Below, piece by piece: positions 8,323 to 18,070 of a DNA stretch of 50,338 bases. The stretch covers positions 1-50,338 of the forward strand of contig JAVBXP010000020.1 of assembly GCA_030824495.1 (NCBI GenBank), read 5' to 3'. Position 1 is the stretch's first letter. Each line of letters starts with the position of its first letter. Both the position numbers and the translations under genes were made by a program. This stretch comes from a bacterium (GTDB lineage: Bacteria > Pseudomonadota > Alphaproteobacteria > Caulobacterales > Caulobacteraceae). Under the pieces are notes generated by a model, which was given only the letters and a program-made list of their open reading frames with translations, was not told where the DNA came from and ran no database searches.

Positions 8323-11001
8323 ATGAACGCCCCGTCTCCCACGCTCCCCGATCCCGCCGGCGCCACGCCGGTCATGGCCCAATTCTTCGAGGCCAAGGCC
8401 CGCCAGCCCGACGCGTTGGTGTTCTTCCGCATGGGAGATTTCTACGAGCTGTTCTTCGAGGACGCTGAGAAGGCTTCGGCGGCGCTGAGCATCACCCTGA
8501 CCGCGCGCGGCAACCACGGCGGCGCGCCGATCCCGATGTGCGGCGTGCCGGTGCATGCGGCCGAAGCCTATCTGGCCAAGCTGGTCCGCGCAGGCTTCAA
8601 GGTCGCGCTCTGCGAGCAGATGGAAGACCCGGCCGAGGCTAAGAAGCGCGGTTACAAGTCGGTGGTGCGTCGCGACGTCGTCCGAGTGGTGACGCCGGGC
8701 ACCTTGACCGAGGACGGCCTGCTGGACGCCCGAGGCTCCAACCGCCTGGCCGCCGTGGCCGTGCGGGCTGGCGCGGCCGCTGTCGCCACCGTCGAGCTAT
8801 CGACCGGCGAGGTCGAGTGCATGGCGCTGTCGCGCGACGGCCTGGCCTCGGCCTTGGCTGCGCTCGGTCCCTCCGAGACCCTGGTGCCTGACCGGCTGTT
8901 CGCCGACGAAACCCTGTCCGAGACCTTCAAGAGCGTCGGCGGATTGATCCAGCCCATGGCCTCGGCCCTGGCCGAACCTTCGGCGTCGGAGGCGCGTCTG
9001 AAGCGGCTCTACGGTGTCGAGACCCTGGACGGCTTCGGCGAACTCACCGGCGCTGAAATTTCGGCCCTGGGCCTGATCGCCGCGCACCTGGAAACCACCC
9101 AGGCCGGGCGACTGCCGGCCCTGACGGCGCCGCGCCGGGCGGGCCAGGCCGACGTGATGTCGATCGACCCGGCCACCCGGTCCAGCCTGGAGATCGAGAA
9201 AAGCACTTCGGGTTCGCGTGACGGCTCGCTGCTGGGCGCCATTGACCGCACCATCACCGCGCCTGGCGCGCGGCTGCTGTCGGCGCGGTTGGCGCGGCCG
9301 CTGCTCGATCCGGCCGCCATCAATGCACGGCTCGACGCGGTGGAATGGTTCTGCGAGCGCCGGCCGCTGCGCCAGAAGCTGCGCGAAACCTTGCGCGGCA
9401 TGGGCGATATGGCCCGCGCCTTGTCGCGCCTGGCGCTCGGCCGTGGCGGTCCGCGCGATCTCGGCTGCCTACGCGACGGCCTAGCCGGCGGGGAGACTTT
9501 GTCGCAACTGTTCTCCCATCCCGGGCCGCTCGATCCCCCGCCGCCGGGTGAGATCGCCGGCGCGCTGGCCGGGCTTCACCCGCTCAGCGATCCCGGCCTG
9601 GCCGAGTTCCGCCGCATGTTGGCCGAGGGCTTGGGACAAGATCTTCCGGCCCAGGCCCGGGACGGCGGCTATGTCGCCGCCGGTGTCCGTGTCGAGCTCG
9701 ATCAGGCCCGCGCCTTGCGTGACGACAGCCGCAAGGTGATCTTGCAGCTTGAAGCGCGGCTCGCGGCCGAGAGCGGCGTGGCGCTGAAGATCAAGCACAA
9801 TGCGGTGCTGGGCTATTTCGTCGAGACCTCCGCCAAGGCGGCCGAGCCGCTCATGACGCCTCCGCTCAATGGCGCCTTCATCCACCGCCAGACCCTGGCC
9901 AACCAGGTGCGCTTCACCACCGTGGAACTGGCCGAGCTGGACGCCCGCATCGCCCAGGCGGCCGAGCGGGCCCTGGCCATGGAGGTCGCCACCTTCGAAG
10001 CTTGGCGCGAGGCCGCGATCGGCGTCGCGACGGCGATCCAGGCCGCCGCCGAGGGCGCCTCGCGCCTCGACGTCGCCGCGGGTCTAGCCGAATGGGCCGA
10101 CGACGTCGGCGCCAGTCGCCCGGTGATCGACCGCTCCACCGCGTTTGAAGCCCAGGCCGCGCGCCATCCGGTGGTCGAGGCCGCGGTCAAGCGGGCCGGC
10201 GATCCCTTCACCCCCAACGACTGCCGTCTCGACGGGGCCGGTGTCGCGGGCGCCAGGCTTTCCATCGTCACTGGTCCGAACATGGCAGGTAAATCGACCT
10301 TCCTGCGCCAGAACGCCCTGCTGGCGGTGCTGGCGCAGGCCGGCTGCTATGTCCCGGCCAAGTCGTTGCGGCTCGGCGTGGTCGACCGGTTGTTCAGCCG
10401 CGTGGGGGCGGGGGATGACCTGGCGCGAGGTCGCTCGACCTTCATGGCCGAAATGGTCGAGACCGCCGCCATCCTCACCCAGGCGACGCCCCGCTCGCTG
10501 GTGATCCTCGATGAGATCGGGCGGGGCACGGCGACCTATGACGGCCTGGCCATCGCCTGGGCCTGCGCCGAGGCGCTCCACGAGACCAACCGCTGCCGGG
10601 GCCTGTTCGCCACCCACTATCATGAGCTCGCCGTGCTTGAGGATCGGCTGGCTCACGTCGCCAACCTGTCGCTCAAGGCCAAGGAGTGGAACGGCGACCT
10701 GATCTTCCTGCATGAGGCCGGACCTGGACCCGCCGACCGTTCCTACGGCGTGCAGGTGGCCAAGCTGGCCGGGGTTCCGCCCGCCGTCGTCGTGCGCGCC
10801 CGCGAAGTGCTGGACCGGCTGGAGCGGGAGGCCGGCGCGCCGGCCCATCTCGACGGGCTGCCGCTGTTCGCCGCCTCGGTCGCCGAGCCCGAGCACAAGG
10901 GGCCAAGCCAGGTCGAGGAAGCGCTGCGCGCGCTCGACGCCGACAGCATGAGCCCGCGCGAGGCGATGGCCGCGCTCTACCGGCTGAAGGAAATGCTCTA
11001 G
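8323..11001 (+). CDS. mutS: DNA mismatch repair ATPase MutS
   Basis: 892 aa from the ATG at 8323 (MNAPSPTLPD); the frame is open further upstream but without family similarity. Recognises mismatches and small loops and recruits MutL. The mismatch-reading Phe-x-Glu is in FFRMGDFYELFFED (about 42-55). The connector, core and clamp follow, then the ABC ATPase: Walker A GPNMAGKST (about 650), the ABC signature region ARGRSTFMAEM, Walker B LVILDEIGRGT and the TATHYHEL-type His switch (FATHYHEL). The C-terminal helix-turn-helix ends PREAMAALYRLKEML. The stop overlaps the next gene's GTG by one base. Confidence 0.99.
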   Translation: MNAPSPTLPDPAGATPVMAQFFEAKARQPDALVFFRMGDFYELFFEDAEKASAALSITLTARGNHGGAPIPMCGVPVHAAEAYLAKLVRAGFKVALCEQMEDPAEAKKRGYKSVVRRDVVRVVTPGTLTEDGLLDARGSNRLAAVAVRAGAAAVATVELSTGEVECMALSRDGLASALAALGPSETLVPDRLFADETLSETFKSVGGLIQPMASALAEPSASEARLKRLYGVETLDGFGELTGAEISALGLIAAHLETTQAGRLPALTAPRRAGQADVMSIDPATRSSLEIEKSTSGSRDGSLLGAIDRTITAPGARLLSARLARPLLDPAAINARLDAVEWFCERRPLRQKLRETLRGMGDMARALSRLALGRGGPRDLGCLRDGLAGGETLSQLFSHPGPLDPPPPGEIAGALAGLHPLSDPGLAEFRRMLAEGLGQDLPAQARDGGYVAAGVRVELDQARALRDDSRKVILQLEARLAAESGVALKIKHNAVLGYFVETSAKAAEPLMTPPLNGAFIHRQTLANQVRFTTVELAELDARIAQAAERALAMEVATFEAWREAAIGVATAIQAAAEGASRLDVAAGLAEWADDVGASRPVIDRSTAFEAQAARHPVVEAAVKRAGDPFTPNDCRLDGAGVAGARLSIVTGPNMAGKSTFLRQNALLAVLAQAGCYVPAKSLRLGVVDRLFSRVGAGDDLARGRSTFMAEMVETAAILTQATPRSLVILDEIGRGTATYDGLAIAWACAEALHETNRCRGLFATHYHELAVLEDRLAHVANLSLKAKEWNGDLIFLHEAGPGPADRSYGVQVAKLAGVPPAVVVRAREVLDRLEREAGAPAHLDGLPLFAASVAEPEHKGPSQVEEALRALDADSMSPREAMAALYRLKEML

Positions 11002-11606
11002 TGGCGCTGAAGGCCCTGATGGTCGATGTCGACGGGGTGGTGGTTCGCCACCCCCATCCGCAGGGATGGTCCGTCAATCTGGAGGCCGACCCGGGACTGA
11101 AGCTCGAGGACCTTGAGAACGCCTTCTTCAAGCCCAACTTCGGCGACTTGGTGCATGGCCGCGCGCGCCTGCACGACCTGTTGGCCCCAGCCCTGGCCCA
11201 GATCGCGCCGCACCTCACCTCCCAAGTCCTGGTCGATTATTGGTTCGAGCAGGACAGCCATCTGGATCACGACCTGCTGGACCAACTCGCCTTGGTGCGG
11301 TCGCGGGGCGTCGAACTGCACTTGGCCACCGTGCAGGAGCACGAGCGCGCCGATTATCTCTGGACCAAGATGGCGCTGAAGGACCGTTTCGACGCGATCC
11401 ACTACGCCGCCGCGCTTGGGCATGCGAAGCCTGCGCCGGAGTTCTATCGCGAGATAGAGACCCGAACGGGCTTCGCGCCCAGCGCGCTGTTCTTCATCGA
11501 CGACAAGGCCGCCAATGTGCAGGCCGCCCAGGCCCGAGGCTGGGCCGCGGCGGTCTGGACGGGGCAAGACCGGTTGCCCGACTTGATGGCGAAGGCGGGG
11601 GTCTGA
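11001..11606 (+). CDS. HAD-superfamily hydrolase
   Basis: 201 aa starting at GTG whose first base is the last base of the mutS stop (TAGTG), so translation is probably coupled. HAD motif I is MVDVDGVVV (nucleophile D9, acid/base D11). A motif II-like position lies near LATVQEHERA, the Lys of motif III in GHAKPAPEFY (about 140-149), and motif IV in LFFIDDKAANVQAA (about 164-177). The cap is a small helical insert (about 20-85), as in HAD-IA phosphatases acting on small metabolites. Substrate unknown; it is not a usual MutS partner. Confidence 0.88.
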   Translation: MALKALMVDVDGVVVRHPHPQGWSVNLEADPGLKLEDLENAFFKPNFGDLVHGRARLHDLLAPALAQIAPHLTSQVLVDYWFEQDSHLDHDLLDQLALVRSRGVELHLATVQEHERADYLWTKMALKDRFDAIHYAAALGHAKPAPEFYREIETRTGFAPSALFFIDDKAANVQAAQARGWAAAVWTGQDRLPDLMAKAGV

Positions 11607-11624
11607 GCGGTTATCTACGCACGT

Positions 11625-11732
11625 ATCGTCATCACCGGGCTTGTCCCGGTGATCCATAAACACGAACCGCCCAGATAGATCTCCGACCGCGGAGTCTATG
11701 GATGGCCGGCTCAAGAGGCCGGCCATGACGAT
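11625..11732. repeat. cloverleaf-shaped intergenic repeat, copy 1
   Basis: Outer inverted repeat ATCGTCAT (11625-11632) / ATGACGAT (11725-11732) and inner inverted repeat ATCCAT (11652-11657) / ATGGAT (11698-11703). These enclose three hairpins: CACCGGG...CCCGGTG, CTCCG-ACCG-CGGAG (11681-11694) and GGCCGGC...GCCGGCC. Lies between convergent HAD and chemoreceptor genes. Shares its termini with the element at 19135-19249. Such mosaic palindromes are common in alphaproteobacterial genomes. Confidence 0.8.
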
Positions 11733-11746
11733 CTTTAGGGGTGGCG

Positions 11747-13264
11747 TTAAGCCGCCCGGCGGCGCCTGACGGCATCCTCGGCCAAGCGGAAGCGACCGAT
11801 CAGGTCGGTGAGGGTTTCGGCCTGGCGGGCGAGGTCCGCCGCGGCGTTGGCGGTTTCCAGCACCATGCCGGCGTTCTGCTGGGTGACGCGGTCCATTTCG
11901 TTGACCGCGGTGTTCACCTGGCCAAGGCCGATGGCCTGTTCCTGGGTCGAGGTGGAGATGTCCCCGACCAGCCCGTGGACTTCGCTGACCCGGCCGACGA
12001 TGCGGTTCAGCGCCTGGCCTGTTTGACCGACCAGTTCGACGCCTTGGGCGACCTGGCTGCTGGAGTCGGTGATCAGGCCCTTGATCTCACGGGCCGCGTC
12101 GGCGGCGCGTTGGGCCAGGGCCCGAACCTCGGAGGCGACGACCGCAAAGCCGCGGCCGGCCTCGCCAGCGCGGGCGGCCTCGACCCCGGCGTTCAGCGCC
12201 AACAGGTTGGTCTGGAAGGCGATCTCGTCGATCACCCCGATGATCTGGCTGATCTTGTTGGAGGAGCCCTCGATCTGGCCCATGGCGGCGATCGCGGCCT
12301 CGACTACGGGGGCGCTCTGTTCGGCTTCCTGCCGGGCGTCGGCGACGGCGCCCGAGGTTTGCCGCGCGGTTTCGGCCGAGCGACGGACGGTCACGGTGAT
12401 CTCGTCGACGGCGGCGGCGGTCTGTTCCAGCGAGGCGGCCTGGTTTTCGGTGCGGCGCGCGAGATCGTCGCCGGATGTCTTCAGTTGGCCGACCGTCGAA
12501 GTCATCGAGGACACCGCCCGCACCACCGCGGCGATGGTGCCGTGCAGTTCGCCGACGGCGCCGTTGAAGTCGTCGCGGAGCTGGGCATAGTCGCCGGTCA
12601 GTTCCCGCTCAATCCGCGCGGTCAGGTCGCCCTTGGCCAGGCCCGAAAGCGCCTGGGCCAGGGTCTGGACGACACGCGCCTGTTCGGCGGCGGCGGCCGC
12701 GCGTTCGGCCTCGGCCTTATGGCGTTCGGCTTCGGCGGCTTCGAAATAGACGTCGAGCACCAGGCTCATGTCGAGCATGGCGCCCTTGATGAGCGCGGTG
12801 ATGATGTCGGCGGTCTCGGCGTTCTTCGCCTTGCCGCCGAACATGCCGGGTGCGCGCTCAGCCATGACCGAGCGGATCAGTTGCTCCAGCACCAGGGCGT
12901 AGCCGCCGATATACCAGCGCGGCTCCAGTCCGATGCGGGCGTGAATGCCGCCGATGGTCTGGACGGCCTTGGCGTAGTCGGCCGAGAACTCGCCGGATGC
13001 GATGCCCTGCCAATGGCGGAGCTGGGCGTTGTGCGCCTTGGTGATGTGGCCGTCGTCGCGGAAGTGGGTGCGCGTCTCGGGGGTCTTTCGGACCTGGGCG
13101 TAGAAGTGATCGAGCGCGGCCGGCAGGTTCTCTGAGATCAGCGGCTGCGCCGAACGCAAGGTTTTGCGGGTCTCCGCGGTCACCTGCATGAATTCCAGGC
13201 GTCCGTCCAAGCCGTTCCCAGTCATCACTCGCTCCACAAACGCGCAACACTCACGCATCAACAT
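11747..13264 (-). CDS. globin-coupled methyl-accepting chemotaxis protein (HemAT-like, cytoplasmic)
   Basis: 505 aa from ATG at 13264, chosen because AGGAGG lies 10 nt upstream; MTGNGLDG at 13225 is a later alternative. A sensor globin occupies about 20-175, with the proximal heme His at H108 in [20 protein letters not shown], the signature of globin-coupled sensors. A HAMP-like linker follows ([20 protein letters not shown], about 215-245), then an MCP signalling domain (about 290-480) with the conserved tip [20 protein letters not shown]. No transmembrane segment is visible, so it should be a soluble oxygen/redox receptor feeding CheA. No chemotaxis genes are adjacent. C-terminus RRRRAA has no CheR-binding pentapeptide. 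Confidence 0.93.
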   Translation of the reverse strand: MLMRECCAFVERVMTGNGLDGRLEFMQVTAETRKTLRSAQPLISENLPAALDHFYAQVRKTPETRTHFRDDGHITKAHNAQLRHWQGIASGEFSADYAKAVQTIGGIHARIGLEPRWYIGGYALVLEQLIRSVMAERAPGMFGGKAKNAETADIITALIKGAMLDMSLVLDVYFEAAEAERHKAEAERAAAAAEQARVVQTLAQALSGLAKGDLTARIERELTGDYAQLRDDFNGAVGELHGTIAAVVRAVSSMTSTVGQLKTSGDDLARRTENQAASLEQTAAAVDEITVTVRRSAETARQTSGAVADARQEAEQSAPVVEAAIAAMGQIEGSSNKISQIIGVIDEIAFQTNLLALNAGVEAARAGEAGRGFAVVASEVRALAQRAADAAREIKGLITDSSSQVAQGVELVGQTGQALNRIVGRVSEVHGLVGDISTSTQEQAIGLGQVNTAVNEMDRVTQQNAGMVLETANAAADLARQAETLTDLIGRFRLAEDAVRRRRAA

Positions 13265-13433
13265 CTTGCGACGTCCTCCTGAACCTTCGCGGTTAAGGAT
13301 GGGTAAGGAGCTCGAAGTCCTACCGGCAGTTGATCGTTTCCGCGTCATTTCGCCGCCGCGCGCGACCGTCAGCTATTGAACTGTGTTTTTCTTTGCCCTC
13401 GGCAGACGAAGCCGCCGAGACTATATCCAAGCC

Positions 13434-16256
13434 ATGCCCCCACGCCTTCGCCCAACGCGCCTGGAATATGTCGTCGACGGGGTCCGTCTGCGCGCCCAGC
13501 TTTCCGCCGCCGCCCTCGACGCCGTGGGCGACGAGCCCGAGCAACGCCGCCGCGCGCTGGAGATCCTGAAGCAGGCTCTGTTCCGTGGCCGGATGATCGC
13601 CAAGGAGCGGCTGGAGAACGGCGCTGGCGGCATCGAGACCGCGCGGCTGCTGTCAGGCGTCACCGACGAGGTCGTCACCGCCCTCTACGACTTCACTACG
13701 GTCCACGTGTTCCGGGCCCGCAACCCCACCGAGGGCGAACGCCTGGCGTTGCTGGCGGTCGGCGGATACGGGCGCGGCGCCCTGGCCCCGTTCTCCGATC
13801 TCGATCTGCTGTTCCTGCGCCCCTACAAGCAGACCGCCCATACCGAGAGCGTGATCGAGTACATGCTCTACGCCCTGTGGGACCTGGGCTTCAAAGTCGG
13901 CCACGCCTCGCGCACGGTCGAGGAGTGCATCAAGCTTTCGCGCGAAGACTACACGATCCGCACCTCGATCCTGGAGGCGCGGCAGCTCACCGGCGACAAG
14001 CAACTGGCCGACGAACTGATCCGCCGCTTCCGCGCCGAGGTGGTGAAGGGCACCGCCGCCCAGTTTGTCGCCGCCAAGCTGAAGGAGCGCGACGTCCGCC
14101 AGGAGCGGGCAGGGGCCAGCCGCTACATGGTCGAGCCCAATGTGAAAGAGGGCAAGGGCGGGCTGCGGGACCTCAACACCCTGTTCTGGATCGCCCAATA
14201 TCTGCATCCGGTCAGCCAGGTGGACGGCTTCGTCCAGCTCGACATGTTCAACCGGCGCGAGGTCGCGGCCTTCATCAAGGCGTTCGATTTCCTCTGGGCG
14301 GTGCGCTGCCATCTTCACTTCGCCACCGGCCGGCCCGAAGAACGCCTGACCTTCGACCTGCAGCCCGAGATCGCTCGCCGGATGGGCTATGGCGATCGCG
14401 GCGACGCGCCGGCGGTCGAGCGGTTCATGCGGCGCTACTTCCTGATCGCCAAGGAGGTCGGCGCGCTGACCCGCGTGTTCGCCGCCAAGCTCGAGGCCGA
14501 ACAGATCAAGCAGGAGCCGAAGGGGCTCTCGCGGCTCATTCCTGGTCACGGCAAGGCCAAGCGCAAGAAACTCGACCCTGGCTTCCACGAAGAAGGCGGG
14601 CGCCTGAACATCGATGGGCCTGAGATTTTCGAGGCCGATCCGATCAACATGCTGCGGCTGTTCCGGCTGGCCGACCAGCGCGACCTCGACCTGCATCCCG
14701 ACGCCTTCACCGCCGCCAGCCGCTGTTCGGGCCTGATCGGTTCGAAGGTGCGGCGCGACCCGGCGGCGGCTAAGGTGTTCCTGGACATCCTTGCTCACGG
14801 CCGCGATCCGCAGCGGACCTTGTCCATGATGAACGACGCCGACGTGCTTGGGCGGTTCGTGCCCGAGTGGGGCCGCATCGTCGCTCAGATGCAGTTCAAC
14901 ATGTACCACTCCTATACGGTGGACGAACACACCCTGCGGGCCATCGGGGTGATCGCCGACATCGCCAACGGGCGTTTCGCCGAGGATCATCCGCTATCGA
15001 CCGCGGTCATGCCGCTGATCGACGACCGCGAGGCGCTGTTCCTGGCGATGCTGCTGCACGACACCGGCAAGGGCGGGGTCGGCGGCCAGGAAAAGGCCGG
15101 CGCCCGCGCCGCCCGCCAGGCCTGCGAGCGTCTGGGCCTGGACCGCAAGCGCATCGAGATGGTGGCCTGGCTGGTCGAGCATCACCTGGTGATGAGCGAC
15201 TACGCCCAGAAGCGCGACATCTCCGACCCGCGCACCGTCGTCGATTTCGCGCGTATTGTGGAGACGCCCGAGCGGCTGCGCCTGCTGCTGGTGTTGACCG
15301 TCGCCGATATCCGCGCGGTCGGGCCAGGGGTCTGGAACGGCTGGAAGGGCCAGCTGATGCGCGAGCTCTATGGCGCGACCGAAGCGGTGTTCCGCGGCGG
15401 CCGCGGCTCGGACGCCGCCGCCGCTATCCGCCGCTATCACGAGAACGCGGCCTATGACGCCCGGGTGCGGTTGATCGCCGCCGACCCGACGACCGCCGAC
15501 TGGGTCCAGACCATGGAGGACGCCTATTTCACTTCGTTCTCCGATGAGGAAATCCTTGTTCACGCGGCCCTGGCGCGGCGCGCCGAGCAGGCCGGGGGCG
15601 CGGCGGCCCAGGGCCAGATCCGCAGCGGCCTGAACGCTTCAGAAGTGGTGGTCGCGGCGCCCGACCGCCAGCGCTTGTTCGTCAATCTGGTCACCACCAT
15701 CACCGCGGCCGGCGCCAACGTGGTCGGAGCCCGTGTGTTCACCTCCGGCCAGGGCGAGGCGCTGGATGTGTTCTACGTCCAGGACGGCGCCGGCGCCGCC
15801 TATGGGGCCGACAATCCACGCACCCTCAGCCGTTTGGCCGAGGCCCTCGAAGCGGCCGGGCGGGGCGAGGCCACCAAGGGCGAACCGCGCCGGGTGACGG
15901 ACTTTGGTCGCGCCGCGGCCTTCTCGATCACCCCCACCGTCATGCTCGATAACGACGCTTCGGAAGTCTCCACGGTGGTGGAGGCGTCGGGCCGCGACCG
16001 GCCGGGGCTGCTGGCGGCGCTGGCCAACAATATATCGGACGCCGGGCTGTCGATCCTGTCGGCCCACATTGACGGCTATGGGGAACGCGCGGTCGACGCC
16101 TTCTATGTCACCGAGCCGAACGGCGGAAAGCTGACCGACGCCAAGCGAATGGCGGCGCTGAAGGCCGATCTGATGGCCTCGTTGAACGAAGCCGAGGCCG
16201 CGCCGCCGCGCTCTCGGGCCAATCTGCAGAAGGCCAGGGCCAGCGTCGCGCGATAG
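13434..16256 (+). CDS. glnD: PII uridylyltransferase / uridylyl-removing enzyme
   Basis: 940 aa from ATG at 13434 (MPPRLRPTRL); an in-frame GTG at 13383 would add 17 residues without family similarity. Senses glutamine and adds or removes UMP on PII proteins, the top of the nitrogen-control cascade. Nucleotidyltransferase motif at about 110-128 (GGYGRGALAPFSDLDLLFL). The HD uridylyl-removing domain carries LLHDTGKGG (about 538-546). Two C-terminal ACT domains follow: one with VNLVTTITAAGANVVGARVF (about 750) and one with [18 protein letters not shown] (about 850). Length is that of alphaproteobacterial GlnD. Divergent from the chemoreceptor; murJ follows after 59 nt, as in many alphaproteobacteria. 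Confidence 0.98.
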   Translation: MPPRLRPTRLEYVVDGVRLRAQLSAAALDAVGDEPEQRRRALEILKQALFRGRMIAKERLENGAGGIETARLLSGVTDEVVTALYDFTTVHVFRARNPTEGERLALLAVGGYGRGALAPFSDLDLLFLRPYKQTAHTESVIEYMLYALWDLGFKVGHASRTVEECIKLSREDYTIRTSILEARQLTGDKQLADELIRRFRAEVVKGTAAQFVAAKLKERDVRQERAGASRYMVEPNVKEGKGGLRDLNTLFWIAQYLHPVSQVDGFVQLDMFNRREVAAFIKAFDFLWAVRCHLHFATGRPEERLTFDLQPEIARRMGYGDRGDAPAVERFMRRYFLIAKEVGALTRVFAAKLEAEQIKQEPKGLSRLIPGHGKAKRKKLDPGFHEEGGRLNIDGPEIFEADPINMLRLFRLADQRDLDLHPDAFTAASRCSGLIGSKVRRDPAAAKVFLDILAHGRDPQRTLSMMNDADVLGRFVPEWGRIVAQMQFNMYHSYTVDEHTLRAIGVIADIANGRFAEDHPLSTAVMPLIDDREALFLAMLLHDTGKGGVGGQEKAGARAARQACERLGLDRKRIEMVAWLVEHHLVMSDYAQKRDISDPRTVVDFARIVETPERLRLLLVLTVADIRAVGPGVWNGWKGQLMRELYGATEAVFRGGRGSDAAAAIRRYHENAAYDARVRLIAADPTTADWVQTMEDAYFTSFSDEEILVHAALARRAEQAGGAAAQGQIRSGLNASEVVVAAPDRQRLFVNLVTTITAAGANVVGARVFTSGQGEALDVFYVQDGAGAAYGADNPRTLSRLAEALEAAGRGEATKGEPRRVTDFGRAAAFSITPTVMLDNDASEVSTVVEASGRDRPGLLAALANNISDAGLSILSAHIDGYGERAVDAFYVTEPNGGKLTDAKRMAALKADLMASLNEAEAAPPRSRANLQKARASVAR

Positions 16257-16315
16257 GAGTGCGCGGGCTCTTGTCGCTCTTGACCCTGGCCTAGGGCTCA
16301 GCGCACACAAACCGC

Positions 16316-17941
16316 GTGACCGCATCCGCATCCTCGCCCGCCAAGAGCGGCCTGATCCGCTCCTCCATGGTGCTGTCGGGCCTGACGCTAATCAGTCGGT
16401 TCATGGGGCTGGCGCGGGACCTGGTGCTCACCGCCCGGCTCGGGGCCAGCGCCACCATCGCGGCCGACGCTTACTACACCGCCCTGGCTTTCCCGAACCT
16501 GTTCCGCCGGATCTTCGCTGAGGGCGCATTCTCCTCGGCCTTCATCCCGGCCTACACCAAGACCCTGGTCGGGGATGGGCAGGCGGAGGCCGACCGCATC
16601 GCCTCGGACGCCCTGGCGACCCTGGCCGCGGCCACGATCGGCCTGACCATCGCCGCGCAGCTGGCCATGCCGTGGCTGATGTACGTCATCAATCCGGGCT
16701 ACGCCTCCGACCCGGCCAAGTTCAAACTGGCGATCCTGCTGACCCAGATCAGCATGCCCTATCTGCCGTGCATGGCGATCGGCGCGCTGCTCTCGGGCGT
16801 CCTGAACGCCCACCGGCGGTTCATCGTCACCGGCATTTTCCCGACCATCCTCAACCTGGTCATGCTGGCTGCGGTCATTCCGCAGACTGACCCCATCCGG
16901 GCCGCCTTCGCCGCCTCTGTCGCCATTCCCATAGCCGGCGTGCTGCAGGCCGGCCTGCTGTGGTGGGGCGCTCGGCGGGCCGGGGCGAAGATCATGCTTC
17001 GCCTTCCCAAGCTCAGCCCTGAGATCAAGGCGCTGATCGCCCTGGCCATCCCCGGCGCAATCGCCGCCAGCGCCGTGCAGATCAACATCTTCATTTCGGG
17101 CATCCTGGCTTCCCAGGTGCCGGGCGGCCGCGCATGGACCGAAGTCGCCGCGCGTCTTTACCAACTGCCGCTCGGCCTGATCGGGGTGGCGGTGAGCGTG
17201 GCCCTGCTGCCCCGGCTATCCAGCGCCATCCAGGCGAAGGATCATGCCGACGCCCAGGCGGCGACTGACCAGGCGATCATCTTCTCGCTGGCCCTGACGG
17301 CGCCCGCCGGCGCGGCGCTGGCGGCCATGCCGTTCTTCCTGATCGACGGGCTGTTCACCCGCGGGGCCTTCACCGTCGAGGACGCGCGCCAGACTGGTCA
17401 GATCCTGTTGCAATACGGTTGGGGCGTCCCGGCCTTCGTGCTGACCCGCGTGCTGCAGCCGGCGTTCTTCGCCCGCGCCGACACCCGCGCGCCGATGCGC
17501 TTCGGTATCATCTCGGTGGTGGTGAACATCGTGCTGGGCCTAGCCCTGTTCCAGGTGATCGGCATCCAGGGCATCGCTGCGGCGACCAGCGCGGCCGCGT
17601 GGTTGAACGTCCTGCAGATGTCTCTGTTGCTCGCCAAGCGAGGTGATTACACGCCCACCAAGGTGGCCTGGAACCGGATCGCCCGCATTGTCGCGGCCAG
17701 CACGGCGTTCGGACTGCTGATGGGCTTTGCGTCCCACAATCGGGACTTCATCGAGGCGCCGCTGCATGACCTACATTTCCTCGGTCTCGGGGCCAAGGAG
17801 ATCGCCGTGCTGTCGGTCAGCGCGCTCGGCGTCCTGGCCTATGGCGTGCTGCTGCTCGGGTTCAGGGGGGTCACCCCCACCGAAATCCGCGCGGCCCTTC
17901 GCCGCCGTCCAGGCGATGTCGCCGTCTCGCCGGACCTCTGA
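16316..17941 (+). CDS. murJ: lipid II flippase MurJ (MviN)
   Basis: 541 aa, starting at GTG 16316 (reads MTASASSPAKSG); an ATG 17 codons in is a less likely start because it would cut into TM1. Flips the peptidoglycan precursor lipid II across the inner membrane. MOP-superfamily layout with about 14 hydrophobic helices. The family-specific N-terminus LISRFMGLARDLVLTARLG (about 25-43) and AFPNLFRRIFAEGAFSSAFI (about 59-78) are clear. Sits in the conserved order glnD-murJ-trpS. Confidence 0.97.
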   Translation: MTASASSPAKSGLIRSSMVLSGLTLISRFMGLARDLVLTARLGASATIAADAYYTALAFPNLFRRIFAEGAFSSAFIPAYTKTLVGDGQAEADRIASDALATLAAATIGLTIAAQLAMPWLMYVINPGYASDPAKFKLAILLTQISMPYLPCMAIGALLSGVLNAHRRFIVTGIFPTILNLVMLAAVIPQTDPIRAAFAASVAIPIAGVLQAGLLWWGARRAGAKIMLRLPKLSPEIKALIALAIPGAIAASAVQINIFISGILASQVPGGRAWTEVAARLYQLPLGLIGVAVSVALLPRLSSAIQAKDHADAQAATDQAIIFSLALTAPAGAALAAMPFFLIDGLFTRGAFTVEDARQTGQILLQYGWGVPAFVLTRVLQPAFFARADTRAPMRFGIISVVVNIVLGLALFQVIGIQGIAAATSAAAWLNVLQMSLLLAKRGDYTPTKVAWNRIARIVAASTAFGLLMGFASHNRDFIEAPLHDLHFLGLGAKEIAVLSVSALGVLAYGVLLLGFRGVTPTEIRAALRRRPGDVAVSPDL

Positions 17942-17983
17942 CGGGCTTGCCGTTTTTCCCCGAAAGCCTTATTCGCAAGGGCC

Positions 17984-18025
17984 ATGGCTTACGGACTGAA
18001 AACTTGGCGATGGCGCAGCGCCTGA
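17984..18025 (+). CDS. candidate Trp leader peptide of trpS (13 codons)
   Basis: ATG at 17984 follows AAGGG by two bases and opens a 13-codon frame reading MAYGLKTWRWRSA, then TGA at 18023. Two Trp codons lie three codons apart, followed by GC-rich inverted repeats and then trpS at 18089. Trp is a rare residue, so two in 13 directly ahead of the tryptophanyl-tRNA synthetase gene suggests a ribosome-stalling leader peptide. Too short for gene finders. Not proven translated; conservation in relatives would decide. Confidence 0.55.
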   Translation: MAYGLKTWRWRSA

Positions 18026-18070
18026 TCCCGCCCACCGGCCGCGCCGCCGCGCGCCTGCACGTCCTCTTTT
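18012..18070 (+). promoter_or_regulatory. possible attenuator structure in the trpS leader
   Basis: A small hairpin GGCG-CAG-CGCC (18012-18022) covers the second Trp codon and stop region. A second GC hairpin runs 18037-18055 (GGC-GCGC with one bulged C, loop CGCC, GCGC-GCC), with a pyrimidine tract ending CTTTT about six nt later. GGCGC at 18012-18016 could instead pair with GCGCC at 18041-18045, which would disrupt the second hairpin. The terminator is weaker than textbook, so translational control is also possible. Confidence 0.4.

Noticed and set aside
11741..13135. 464-codon plus-strand frame opposite the chemoreceptor
   Set aside because: Gly/Asp/Leu-rich shadow; the minus-strand frame has clear globin and MCP motifs.
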